NCBI GenBank assembly: GCA_020629375.1
Contig: JAHDDK010000036.1
Span: 1 to 37,369, forward strand
Direction: 5' to 3'
From: Acidimicrobiales bacterium
GTDB lineage: Bacteria; Actinomycetota; Acidimicrobiia; Acidimicrobiales; SHLQ01
Length of the DNA: 37,369 nt
The notes under the pieces are model-generated. The model saw nothing but the letters and a program-made list of their open reading frames with translations, had not been told where the DNA came from and made no database searches. Shown here in pieces: positions 1-7,529 of this stretch; the stretch's first letter is position 1, and each line of letters begins with the position of its first letter. The position numbers were made by a program, and so were the translations under genes.

Positions 1-478
1 TCATTCTCAAGGAGACCCACCCAATCCAGAACAACGTCTCTGGGATCTACAGCTAGCTCGCAGCCGTAGGCGTCCGAGCTCGCCTTGTCGTTCGAGAACA
101 CGATGCCTTCTTCTAGACGTGCCCGTTGCGTGGCGGATTGCGACTTTGGCTGATCTTGCCCTGCGCGTCTAGCACTCGGTGCCAGCGCACATCATCGGGG
201 CAGGCAGCCATGGCCAGGCCCGCCCAGCGGGATCCGAACACTCTGTAGTCGTCGTCGCTCGTTTCCGTTGGCTGCGGAACACGATTGGCGAGTTGCCCGT
301 ACGCGGCGACATGTCCGTGCCACCGACCGAGTACCGTCGGGAGCAGGTCGAAGGAGTTTTGTGAAGTCGACGCCCACAACCTGAACCTCCGTGCGGGCTC
401 CTGTGGCGCGCACGGTGTGAGACCCGGTTGAGTCTCTACCCGACTCCCGGACGAACCGTTCAAACACATCGACTTCAC
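1..478 (-). pseudogene. Alkyltransferase-like (ATL/MGMT-fold) protein, frameshifted, cut by left edge
   Basis: ATL proteins bind O6-alkylguanine in DNA and flag it for repair without transferring the alkyl group. In one minus frame (113-478) the translation has a GHVAAYGQLA segment, like the MGMT HTH region, and a VRWHRVLDAQGKIS segment, where Trp replaces the PCHRV cysteine as in ATLs. That frame stops at 113. The family C-terminus continues in the neighbouring frame from about 143 down to 1 (QRARLEEGIVFSNDK, later DPRDVVLDWVGLLEN). The two halves fit end to end, so a one-base frameshift lies near 140-150. The gene runs off the window. The N-terminus is poorly defined and its start overlaps the region just before the divergent acetyltransferase. 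Either a real pseudogene or a sequencing error in a working gene. Confidence 0.6.
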
Positions 479-492
479 GAAAGGACCAAACG

Positions 493-984
493 TTGACCAC
501 CTTCAACGTGCGCGTCGCTACCCCACGCGACGCCGATCACATTTCGAGCCTTGCGCTCGACAACAACATGTTCCAACCCGACGAGATGGGTGACTTCGGC
601 GAGATGCTCAACGGCTTCTTCGACGGTGTCCTCGACGACCATCGTTGGCTCGTCGCTGCCATCGGAGAAGACGTCGTCGGCGCTGCCTACTACGCACCGG
701 AGCCGTTCGCCGATCGGATGTGGAACCTGTACTTCATTGCCACTGCACCGGACCGTCACGGAACCGGGGTGGGAACGACCCTCATCAGCCACGTCGAGTC
801 GGAGTTGAAGAGCCTCGGCCCCGATCGCGCCCAGACGCTCATCGTCGACACCTCGAGTGTTGATGACTACGCGTCGGCGAGGGCGTTCTATGGGGCACGC
901 GGGTTCGCCGAAGAAGCGCGGATCCGCGACTTCTACGGCCCGGGTGACGACAAGGTCACCTTCTGGAAACGTGTGACTGACTGA
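493..984 (+). CDS. GNAT family N-acetyltransferase
   Basis: Probable cytoplasmic acetyl-CoA-dependent N-acetyltransferase of 163 aa, a normal GNAT length. The acetyl-CoA pyrophosphate loop is seen as RHGTGVGTTLI (the R/QxxGxG/A motif) after a WNLYFIATAP beta strand. The C-terminal SARAFYGARGFAEE segment is the usual motif B. The TTG start at 493 is chosen because AAAGGA (480-485) sits 7 nt upstream and the GNAT fold begins at once (FNVRVATPRDAD). The substrate cannot be read from sequence. The gene is convergent with the methyltransferase and shares a terminator hairpin with it. Confidence 0.85.
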   Translation: MTTFNVRVATPRDADHISSLALDNNMFQPDEMGDFGEMLNGFFDGVLDDHRWLVAAIGEDVVGAAYYAPEPFADRMWNLYFIATAPDRHGTGVGTTLISHVESELKSLGPDRAQTLIVDTSSVDDYASARAFYGARGFAEEARIRDFYGPGDDKVTFWKRVTD

Positions 985-990
985 CGGGCC

Positions 991-1022
991 AGGTCGGCGT
1001 CGCTCACGGGTGGCGCCGACCT
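991..1022. terminator. Hairpin between convergent genes
   Basis: A 9-bp perfect inverted repeat, AGGTCGGCG (991-999) and CGCCGACCT (1014-1022), is followed on the plus strand by TTTCTCCCTT. It lies between two convergent stop codons and probably ends transcription from both sides. Confidence 0.6.
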
Positions 1023-1036
1023 TTCTCCCTTGCGCG

Positions 1037-1900
1037 TCAGCGCTCGCTGATGCCGGTCACCATGCCTGCTGATGCCCACCAGAAGTCGGAGTGAATCTCT
1101 TGGACTTCGGTCTGGGTGAAGCCGGCCGCCTGAAAGTCGGCTTCCCATGCGGCGAGCGGCTGCTCGTACGTGTGCCGCACGGCGTCGGGAGCGAACTGTC
1201 CCAGGAGCACGGGTACGAGGAACCCGTGCAGAACTTCCGCGTCGTTATGGGCGGCGGCGCCAATCGCATATCGCTCAGCGCAATGGATCCCCCACTGCTC
1301 GAGCGAGCGCCACTCGGGCACGTCGAACTCGACAACCGCGAACCGGTCGGTTCGCTCAGCGATCCCTTCGAGCGTGGCCGCTCGCTCATCTGGGGGCAGG
1401 TTGTGCAGAGCGAAGGTGGACCAGCCCACATCGCGCCGCTCGCCCGCAGACGATCCGAGCCAGGCGGCGACAGTCCGCTCGATCCGCACGACGGGGTAAT
1501 CGAACAGACGCACCGTGGCCGAATCGAGAAGCGCCGCTGAGGGCTCGATCAACTCGACGCGTTGGAGGTCGCCGGGACACACCGCAGCCGTGACTCGACC
1601 GTCGCCGCAACCGACGTCGAATACTCGACGCACGTCGCCTGCCCCTTCGGCCACCCAGCTGGCAAGCGCCTTCTCGACGTCGGCATACAACCGTGCGTTC
1701 GGTGGAGAACCGATGAACCGCTCGAACGCAGCGGGTTGGACGTACACGCCATCGGAGGACCCGCTCTGAAGCCCGTCGACGAGGGCGCGAGCCAGTCGAC
1801 CGTCGACCGACGCGAGTCGCACCTGCGCAGCGTCGTGCTCGCCGATGGACAGCTCGACGAGTGCTGCGGCGATCACGTCGACGGTCATCCCGACATTCAA
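1037..1900 (-). CDS. Class I SAM-dependent methyltransferase
   Basis: A 287-aa protein with a Rossmann methyltransferase core from about residue 90. VFDVGCGDGRVTAAV is motif I for SAM binding, VELIEPSAALLD holds the acidic residue of motif II, and STFALHNLPPDER corresponds to motif IV/post-I. The C-terminal 100 residues (LEQWGIHCAERYAIGAAAH and on) are typical of small-molecule methyltransferases but do not identify a substrate. The TTG at 1900 is preferred because GGGGGAG lies 6 nt upstream; an ATG four codons in is the alternative. Monocistronic by position, with the GntR gene upstream on the same strand about 115 bp away. Confidence 0.8.
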   Translation of the reverse strand: MNVGMTVDVIAAALVELSIGEHDAAQVRLASVDGRLARALVDGLQSGSSDGVYVQPAAFERFIGSPPNARLYADVEKALASWVAEGAGDVRRVFDVGCGDGRVTAAVCPGDLQRVELIEPSAALLDSATVRLFDYPVVRIERTVAAWLGSSAGERRDVGWSTFALHNLPPDERAATLEGIAERTDRFAVVEFDVPEWRSLEQWGIHCAERYAIGAAAHNDAEVLHGFLVPVLLGQFAPDAVRHTYEQPLAAWEADFQAAGFTQTEVQEIHSDFWWASAGMVTGISER

Positions 1901-2015
1901 TCACCACTCCCCCGACGCTCTTCGCCCCCGCCGGCTGAGCGCCGCCCCGTACGGCGCGCGACATCACCACGCCGCCGCGTCTGTTGAACACTTTCGTCGA
2001 GAGGGGTTCGCGCCG

Positions 2016-2780
2016 TTAGTCGTCGGTCGGGGCGGCGTTGAGGCGGAGTCCTTCGCTCGAATGCTGCGACCAATCGGCCAAGAACTGGTAGCGGTCGCCA
2101 CGAATTGTGGTGGTGCGCCACTCGATCACACGGTCGTTGTACCGACCGAGCCGCTGGAGGAAGAACGCTGCGTCGTTTCGGTCGAGTTCGAGGTGTTTGC
2201 GGTCGGTGAAACTCGGCAAGACTGGCCTCAACCGCTCCCACCCTTCATTCGGGCGGATGCCAGTCGTCCGCTCGAGTTCGTCGTAGAGCGCCGTTCGGGA
2301 GAAGTCTGCATCGACGATCGGCGCAGCGATCGAGTACGGAAGCCACGCTCGGTCGACGGCGAGCGGTGCATCGCCCGCATAGCGAATCCGTTCGAGAAAC
2401 ACGAGTTGGGTCGTCGGAGGAACACCGAGACGGTCCGCTGCTTCGCGGTCCTCAACGACGCCGTTCTCGAGGACGCGGCTCGTTTGGCTGACACCGCTGG
2501 CCTCGACCGAGCGAAAGAGGCTGTACAGCCCGCCCAGAGGTTGTTCGAACTCCGCCCGATTGATGACGGTTCCGCGACCACGGACGCGTAACAACAGTCC
2601 GCTCTTGTTGAGGTGACGGATCGCTTCGCGGATCGTGTGGCGACTGACGTCGTACTCTGCGACGAGGCTGACATCGGTCGGAAAGGCGTCTTCGAACTCA
2701 CCGTTTCGTATGCGGTTTCGCAGGTCCGACTCCACTTGCGACCACAGCGGCAGCGGACTCGACCTGTCAACTTTCGACAT
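2016..2780 (-). CDS. GntR/HutC-family transcriptional regulator (HTH + UTRA)
   Basis: A 254-aa ligand-responsive DNA-binding protein. Residues about 10-70 form the GntR winged helix (LVAEYDVSRHTIREAIRHL recognition region, then the GLLLRVRGRGTVI wing). Residues about 85-245 match a UTRA effector-binding domain (LERIRYAGDAPLAVDRAWLP). It lies 31 bp downstream of the siroheme/reductase operon on the same strand, so it could be read through from it. Its own -10-like TAGGCT, 6 nt before the ATG, also suggests independent leaderless transcription. UTRA ligands are usually small organic acids, sugars or amines, so control of the neighbouring reductase operon is only a guess. Confidence 0.85.
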   Translation of the reverse strand: MSKVDRSSPLPLWSQVESDLRNRIRNGEFEDAFPTDVSLVAEYDVSRHTIREAIRHLNKSGLLLRVRGRGTVINRAEFEQPLGGLYSLFRSVEASGVSQTSRVLENGVVEDREAADRLGVPPTTQLVFLERIRYAGDAPLAVDRAWLPYSIAAPIVDADFSRTALYDELERTTGIRPNEGWERLRPVLPSFTDRKHLELDRNDAAFFLQRLGRYNDRVIEWRTTTIRGDRYQFLADWSQHSSEGLRLNAAPTDD

Positions 2781-2786
2781 GACAAA

Positions 2787-2792
2787 AGCCTA
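2787..2792 (-). promoter_or_regulatory. -10 element for leaderless GntR transcript
   Basis: TAGGCT (TANNNT type) on the minus strand is followed by exactly 6 nt and then the GntR ATG. No convincing -35 or Shine-Dalgarno is seen. Confidence 0.4.
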
Positions 2793-2811
2793 ACGATGGA
2801 AGAACGTCTTC

Positions 2812-4641
2812 TCAGGTTGCGCATTCCGATGACCCGACGCTCTTGACGTACGGCGCCGCTTCGTCGTAGTCAACGTACAGGTCTGGCAGGTCCGAGGGTG
2901 GAACGATGGCATCGAGGTCGAGCAGGCCCTCGGCGATGGCGCTCGCGCCACCAGCAGCCTCCATCCACTCTCGGAATGAACCGCCCGGGGCTCGTTCTTC
3001 GACGAAGCGTTGAAGTACTCGAACAGCCGCTTGCGGCGCCGTCTTGGCCGGCACTCGGAGAGCCTTGTCTCCGAAGTGAATCTGGTCTTGGCCGACGTAC
3101 CCGCCGAGCAGCATTTGGTAGCCCGGCAAGCTCTCACCGTGGGCGCGCCGCTCCACGCCGAAGAAGCCGATGTCGGCGGTGTGGTGCTGACCACACGAGT
3201 TGGTGCAACCACTGATGTTGATCCGGACACCAGCCACCTCGGCCAGCCCGTGGGCCTCGAGCGCCTCACCAATTGCCGATGCCAGACCCCGTGATTGGGT
3301 CAGAGCCAAGCTGCAGGTGTCGGCGCCCGGACACGACACAACGTCGCGGACCAGCTCGGCCCCCGGTTCGGCCATATCGAGCGCAGCCAGGTCGAGGTAC
3401 AACTCGGCGAGTTGGGCCTCGTGGAGCCCGCGCAAGATGAAGTTCTGCCGGTTGGTGGCTCGCACTTCGACCTCGTACTTGCGAACGATGTCGGCCACGC
3501 CACGAAACTGATCGGAGGTGATGTCGCCCAGTCGGCACCAGGCGTATGCGGAGACCGTTCCGTTGCGTGCGCCGCGCACGACATTGGCCGCCGCCCATCG
3601 ATCGAATCCAGTTCGCGCACCCAGCGCCACAGCGACGCCTTGACCGACCGGCGTGGCGTCACCGGCACCTCGCCCGGCGGGTTCGTCACCGTTACGGACG
3701 ACAGCGTCGGGGATGCCGCCCGGCCAGGTCGCCGAAGCCAGCAACATTCGACGTTGGGCGAGCACTCGCCGCTGCGTTTCTTCCCACCCGAGTTCGTCTA
3801 CGACCCACTTCATGCGCGCACGCAGCTTGTTTGCCCGATTTCCGGTCTGTTCGAAGACGCGCATGATCGCCTCCAACGTGGGAAGCAGCTCTTCTTTCGG
3901 GGTGAACGGTTCGAGTGCGAGTGCCGGATGCGGGTTGGCGCCGAGTCCACCAGCAACGTAGATCCGGAATCCGGCTTCGATGGTGCCGTCGTCGAGCTGT
4001 CGACTCGTTGCGACAACACCTGCGTCGTTGAACATGGCTTGGCCACAGTCGGTGTCGCAGCCAGAGAAGTTGATCTTGAACTTGCGTGGCAGGCGTTGGC
4101 CGAGCGGGTTGCGGATGAAGTAGTCGTTGGCAGCTTCGGCCCACGCGCTGATGTCGAGTACTTCGTACGGGCACGCACCGGCCAGGTGGCATCCGCCGAT
4201 GTTGCGCACCGTGTCGCCACAGGCTTCTCGGGTGGTGAGGTCGACAGATCCGAATAGCCGCATCACCTCGGGGAGCTTGTCGAGTTGCACGAAGTGCATC
4301 TGTAGGTTCTGACGGGTCGTGATGTGCCCCCATCCACGCGAATAGTGGTCGGCCACGTAGGCCAACATGTCGAGCTGGTCCGCGTCGATGCTGCCGTAAG
4401 GCATACGGACCCGGACCATCTGATTGGTTCCGCCCTGGCGCTGCCCGTAGATGCCGTTGGTCAGGCGGAAGACTCGGAAGACCTCTTCATCGACGTCGCC
4501 GCTCTGGTACTGGGCGAGCACCGTGTCGAACTTGGCGATGTCCGAACGGATGTGCGGGTTGTCGATCTCGTCGAGGTCAGGCACCAACCGAATCTCCGGG
4601 TTCGGCTCGGCGCGCACTGTCGGAACTTGCAGAGTCGTCAT
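2812..4641 (-). CDS. Ferredoxin-type nitrite/sulfite reductase (siroheme [4Fe-4S])
   Basis: A 609-aa protein catalysing six-electron reduction of nitrite to ammonia or sulfite to sulfide. It has the two-fold repeat of the family: ferredoxin-like half-domains (near MVRVRMPYGSIDADQL and WCRLGDITSDQ) and siroheme/Fe-S halves. The C-terminal cluster ligands are C437-x5-C443 and C479-x3-C483 (SGCTNSCGQH). The N-terminal half also has a full C151-x5-C157 and C195-x3-C199 set, which is unusual. TTRQNLQMHF and ATNRQNFILRG are the paired siroheme-contact motifs. It overlaps the SUMT gene upstream by 4 bp and is the last gene of the siroheme operon, so cofactor and enzyme are co-produced. Nitrite and sulfite specificity cannot be separated by eye; no PAPS reductase or nitrate transporter lies in the window. 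Confidence 0.88.
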   Translation of the reverse strand: MTTLQVPTVRAEPNPEIRLVPDLDEIDNPHIRSDIAKFDTVLAQYQSGDVDEEVFRVFRLTNGIYGQRQGGTNQMVRVRMPYGSIDADQLDMLAYVADHYSRGWGHITTRQNLQMHFVQLDKLPEVMRLFGSVDLTTREACGDTVRNIGGCHLAGACPYEVLDISAWAEAANDYFIRNPLGQRLPRKFKINFSGCDTDCGQAMFNDAGVVATSRQLDDGTIEAGFRIYVAGGLGANPHPALALEPFTPKEELLPTLEAIMRVFEQTGNRANKLRARMKWVVDELGWEETQRRVLAQRRMLLASATWPGGIPDAVVRNGDEPAGRGAGDATPVGQGVAVALGARTGFDRWAAANVVRGARNGTVSAYAWCRLGDITSDQFRGVADIVRKYEVEVRATNRQNFILRGLHEAQLAELYLDLAALDMAEPGAELVRDVVSCPGADTCSLALTQSRGLASAIGEALEAHGLAEVAGVRINISGCTNSCGQHHTADIGFFGVERRAHGESLPGYQMLLGGYVGQDQIHFGDKALRVPAKTAPQAAVRVLQRFVEERAPGGSFREWMEAAGGASAIAEGLLDLDAIVPPSDLPDLYVDYDEAAPYVKSVGSSECAT

Positions 4642-5417
4642 GCGGTTGTGTCCTTTGGTCCGATTGGGGACAAGATCGGTGCGGCCGAATCTCGTTCGCT
4701 CGACCGAAAGCGGGCGAGGTCGAGGCTCGCAGCGGGGCCGACGACGATGACCGCAGGGTTGACGATCGGGGCCGAACCGAGATCTTCCAGCTCGATGCGG
4801 GTGACGGTTTGGCGTTCGGTCGTGGCGTAGCTGACGACGGCGACGGGTGTGTCGGGTGGTGCGCCGCCGGCGAGAAGGCTGTGGCGAATCGTGGTCGCCG
4901 ATGCCGCTCCCATCAAGATGACGAGGGTGGTTCCGAGTTTCGCTGCGGCGTCCCAGTCGATGCGGGCCTTTGCCGCTGAGGCCTGGAAGCCGGTGAGCAC
5001 GGTGAAGCCAGGTGCCACGCCGCGATGGGTCACGGGGATGCCAGCGCTGGCGGGCCCGGCGATCGCCGAGGAGATGCCTGGCACGACCTCAACATCGATC
5101 CCGTGCGCTTGCAGGGCGATGGCCTCTTCCCCACCCCGCCCGAACACGTAGGGGTCGCCACCTTTGAGACGGACCACGGTTTGGTCGAGCTGGCCACACG
5201 TGACGAGCAGGTCGTTGATGGCAACTTGCGAAACAGACCGACCGTTGGGATCCTTGCCCACATCGAAGCGTTGGGCCCACGGAGCGATCATGTCGGTGAT
5301 TTCGTCTCCGACGAGCCGATCGAAGATCACGACGTCGGCCGTTGCGAGCAATCGGGCGGCCCGCATCGTGAGGAGGTCGGCGGTGCCGGGTCCGGCGCCG
5401 ACGAGATACACCGTCAT
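4638..5417 (-). CDS. cobA: Uroporphyrinogen-III C-methyltransferase (SUMT)
   Basis: A 259-aa cytoplasmic enzyme that methylates uroporphyrinogen III at C2 and C7 with SAM, giving precorrin-2. Hallmarks are the N-terminal LVGAGPGTADLLTMRA loop, ADVVIFDRLV, VRLKGGDPYVFGRGGEE, VVPGISSA and GIPVTHRG, all in order. Length is right for a stand-alone SUMT rather than a CysG fusion. It overlaps its neighbours on both sides by 4 bp (upstream dehydrogenase, downstream reductase), so translation is probably coupled. The product feeds siroheme synthesis by the adjacent dehydrogenase; use in cobalamin synthesis is also possible, since the window encodes a B12-dependent mutase. Confidence 0.93.
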   Translation of the reverse strand: MTVYLVGAGPGTADLLTMRAARLLATADVVIFDRLVGDEITDMIAPWAQRFDVGKDPNGRSVSQVAINDLLVTCGQLDQTVVRLKGGDPYVFGRGGEEAIALQAHGIDVEVVPGISSAIAGPASAGIPVTHRGVAPGFTVLTGFQASAAKARIDWDAAAKLGTTLVILMGAASATTIRHSLLAGGAPPDTPVAVVSYATTERQTVTRIELEDLGSAPIVNPAVIVVGPAASLDLARFRSSERDSAAPILSPIGPKDTTA

Positions 5418-6103
5418 GTGACCGCCGCCAGTGTGCGTTTCGGTGCGAGCCCGAGGTGTTGTCGAAGGAGGCGTTCGGCGACGTCGTGTTCGCCTTGAGC
5501 AACGAGTTGGTGAAGGCCCGCTTCGACGGCGTCATTCCACCCCGAGATCTCGCTGGTGCCATACAGCTGTTTCGCTTCATCACGAACGGTCGACAACAAG
5601 TCGAGTAGATCGGACCAGCTGGAATCGAATTGGTTGGTGAGGACCTTCCGGAGGTGCATGGAGAGTGCGGGAGATCTTCCACCGGTGGAGATGGTCAGCT
5701 GAAGGTCGCCCTGGCGCACGATCGACATCAGCGTGAACTCGCAATTGGCGGGATCGTCTGCCGAGTTCACCCACACCCCGGCGGCAACCCCCTCGTCGTG
5801 CACTCGGGTATTGACGGCGGCCGAATCGGTGCAGGTGATCGCCAGCACGTAGTCGGCCACCTCGCCGGTCTGGTACTCGCGGGCCTCGATCGTCAGCTCG
5901 CCGACGGTTCGGTGCTCGTGGGCGAGTGCGGCCAGGGAGTCGTGCACCAGCGGGCCAACGACGACCACCGACGCACCCGATTCCAACAATGCGGGCACCT
6001 TGCGACTGGCCACGTAGCCCGCGCCCACCACCAGCACCGACTTACCGAAAAGGTTGAGATTGACGGGATACGGCGGCGCTTCAGGGAAGACGGTCGACGA
6101 CAC
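5414..6103 (-). CDS. Precorrin-2 dehydrogenase / sirohydrochlorin ferrochelatase (CysG N-terminal type)
   Basis: A 229-aa siroheme synthase of the Met8/CysG-N type: NAD-dependent oxidation of precorrin-2 to sirohydrochlorin, followed by ferrochelation in bifunctional members. The Rossmann motif is seen at residues about 18-35 (GKSVLVVGAGYVASRK). The middle has the family TCTDSAAVNTRVHDEG and WVNSADDPANCEFTL segments, then the STGGRSPALSMHLRK strand-helix. First gene of a three-gene operon with 4-bp overlaps. The GTG start at 6103 has no Shine-Dalgarno, but TAGCTT lies 6 nt upstream, which fits a leaderless message. Confidence 0.88.
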   Translation of the reverse strand: MSSTVFPEAPPYPVNLNLFGKSVLVVGAGYVASRKVPALLESGASVVVVGPLVHDSLAALAHEHRTVGELTIEAREYQTGEVADYVLAITCTDSAAVNTRVHDEGVAAGVWVNSADDPANCEFTLMSIVRQGDLQLTISTGGRSPALSMHLRKVLTNQFDSSWSDLLDLLSTVRDEAKQLYGTSEISGWNDAVEAGLHQLVAQGEHDVAERLLRQHLGLAPKRTLAAVT

Positions 6104-6400
6104 GACTCGAAGCTAGATCGACGATTTTCCACCTCCCTCGCCGTCGGCCGAATCGGAGCGACGGCAAAAGTCCGTACTGCCGCAACAAGTGGACGACCAC
6201 GAGCATGGCAGCGAGCGACCTCACGCACTCGGGAGGTCCTTGCTTCATCACCGGATTTGCCCCGTTTTCAAGAGGTGCGGCTGTGGTTTGCAAAGGCTTT
6301 GGCAAGGGCCTTTCAGGATGCCGCGAACGGCACTGACATCGCAGATTCGCCTCCGTATGGTCGGAAATGCGCCCCGCAGAGCCAAGTCGGTTCGCCCCTC
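6104..6400. other. Intergenic stretch before DUF1996 remnant
   Basis: It holds the probable promoter of the siroheme operon at its left end (TAGCTT on the minus strand, 6110-6115, 6 nt before the GTG). I see no convincing gene, repeat or RNA in the rest. Open frames here are short or run in from neighbours and show no family resemblance. Confidence 0.4.
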
Positions 6401-6961
6401 CTATGGCGCAGAAATGAGACCGCCTTCAGCACCATCGACTCGTTGCTCGCCAACGAAGACTCGACGTGTGAGGGTCGCCGTGACGGCAACGTTGCTGCCT
6501 ACTGGACGCCCGTGCTCTTCGACGAGAACGGTGACGCCGTCGAGCCCACCGACATCGACGTGCGCTACCGCGGCCGCCGCAACGTGAACGCGATTCCGGT
6601 TGGCCTCGAGATGCTCACGACCTCGGACGTGCTCGGCGCTGAAGACAACGACTTCGAGATCGACGGCGATGGCGAAGAGCTCGAGTTCGAGATCAACTAC
6701 CCCAACTGCCTCGCAGTAGACGCCGACGGCGAGCCCGTGTTGAGCAGCGATGACAACATCAGCCACCTCGCATTCAGCGATGGCGGCGACTGCCCAGACT
6801 CGCACCCGTACCGCATCCCACGCCTCCAGATCGACCTTGAGTTCGACCTCGACATCGACTCGGAGTGGCGCCTGTCTTCGGACCACGAGGGCATGGACCA
6901 GGGGTCGAGCCTGCACGCCGACTACATGGCCGCATGGACCGACGATCCTCCAGGGTCGTGA
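6401..6961 (+). pseudogene. DUF1996-domain protein, 5'-truncated remnant
   Basis: The plus-strand translation contains NETAFSTIDSLLANEDSTC, then AAYWTPVLFDENGD, VRYRGRR and later CPDSHPYRIPRLQ and GSSLHADYMAAW. This is the order of motifs in the C-terminal two thirds of DUF1996 proteins (usually secreted, function unknown). The expected N-terminal part, including a signal peptide and the HLHDF-type segment, is missing: upstream sequence in this frame is open but unrelated, and no start codon with a ribosome site precedes the homology. The stop after DDPPGS may also be a frameshift, because the +1 frame continues ILQGRDLEPLLDDPN. Best read as a decayed gene. Confidence 0.6.
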
Positions 6962-7012
6962 TCTCGAGCCGTTGTTGGATGACCCAAACAGCTTGCTGAC
7001 AAGACAAGTCCA

Positions 7013-7043
7013 GAAGAAGGAGCGGCTTCGCCGCTCCTTCTTC
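7013..7043. terminator. Strong 13-bp hairpin
   Basis: GAAGAAGGAGCGG (7013-7025) and CCGCTCCTTCTTC (7031-7043) form a perfect stem with a small CTTCG loop. It lies between the DUF1996 remnant and the hipBA promoter. There is no long T run, but the stem is strong enough to be a terminator. Confidence 0.6.
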
Positions 7044-7117
7044 GCGTGGGGAGAAGACCTGATCAGATGAGCTCTTGGATCCCACGATCGTCGAGGGCGC
7101 GCTCCATGCAATGCACC

Positions 7118-7172
7118 TCATTGGATACATTGATGTCATTCAGCGCAGACAATGATCAATGCATGATACATT
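7118..7172 (+). promoter_or_regulatory. hipBA promoter with imperfect operator repeats
   Basis: TACATT (7167-7172) is followed by exactly 6 nt and the antitoxin ATG, so a leaderless transcript is likely. Around it are repeats of an ATACATTGA/TCAATG type: GGATACATTGATGT (7119-7132) and AATGATCAATGCATGATACA (7151-7170), which are partly palindromic. HipB-type antitoxins bind such palindromes and repress their own operon; the exact operator is not resolved by eye. Confidence 0.4.
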
Positions 7173-7178
7173 GAGTCG

Positions 7179-7529
7179 ATGACGTGGCTCGTGTTGACTG
7201 ACGATCAGGTGATCGATGAACTCCGAGGGCGATGCCGCTCCGAACGTCTCGCCCAGAACCTCTCCCAAGGCGCGCTCGCCGAACGGGCCGGCCTGTCTCG
7301 AGGAACCGTTGCCCGGTTCGAGAACGACTCGAACACTCCTGGCCTCCAAACGCTGGTCGCCATCGTTCGAGCGCTCGGCGGCCTCGAAGCCCTGGAGCAC
7401 GTCCTCCCGCCCCGGCCGATCGATCCGCTCTCCCCCGGCGACCCCGACCGGCAACGAGCAACCGCTCGCCAGTTTCAGGTTCGGCCGACGGGGCACTGGC
7501 CGCGACGCCCGGACGGGGGCGACCAGTAG
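7179..7529 (+). CDS. HipB-like antitoxin, XRE-family HTH
   Basis: A 116-aa DNA-binding protein. Residues about 12-70 are a Cro/CI helix-turn-helix (RCRSERLAQNLSQGALAERA, then GLSRGTVARFENDSNTPGL). As in other HipB proteins the HTH is followed by a short tail. The stop TAG shares a base with the GTG start of the kinase gene downstream (TAGTG), so the pair is translationally coupled. By analogy with E. coli HipB it would neutralise the HipA partner and repress the operon. The ATG at 7179 is supported by the -10 element 6 nt upstream. Confidence 0.85.
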   Translation: MTWLVLTDDQVIDELRGRCRSERLAQNLSQGALAERAGLSRGTVARFENDSNTPGLQTLVAIVRALGGLEALEHVLPPRPIDPLSPGDPDRQRATARQFQVRPTGHWPRRPDGGDQ

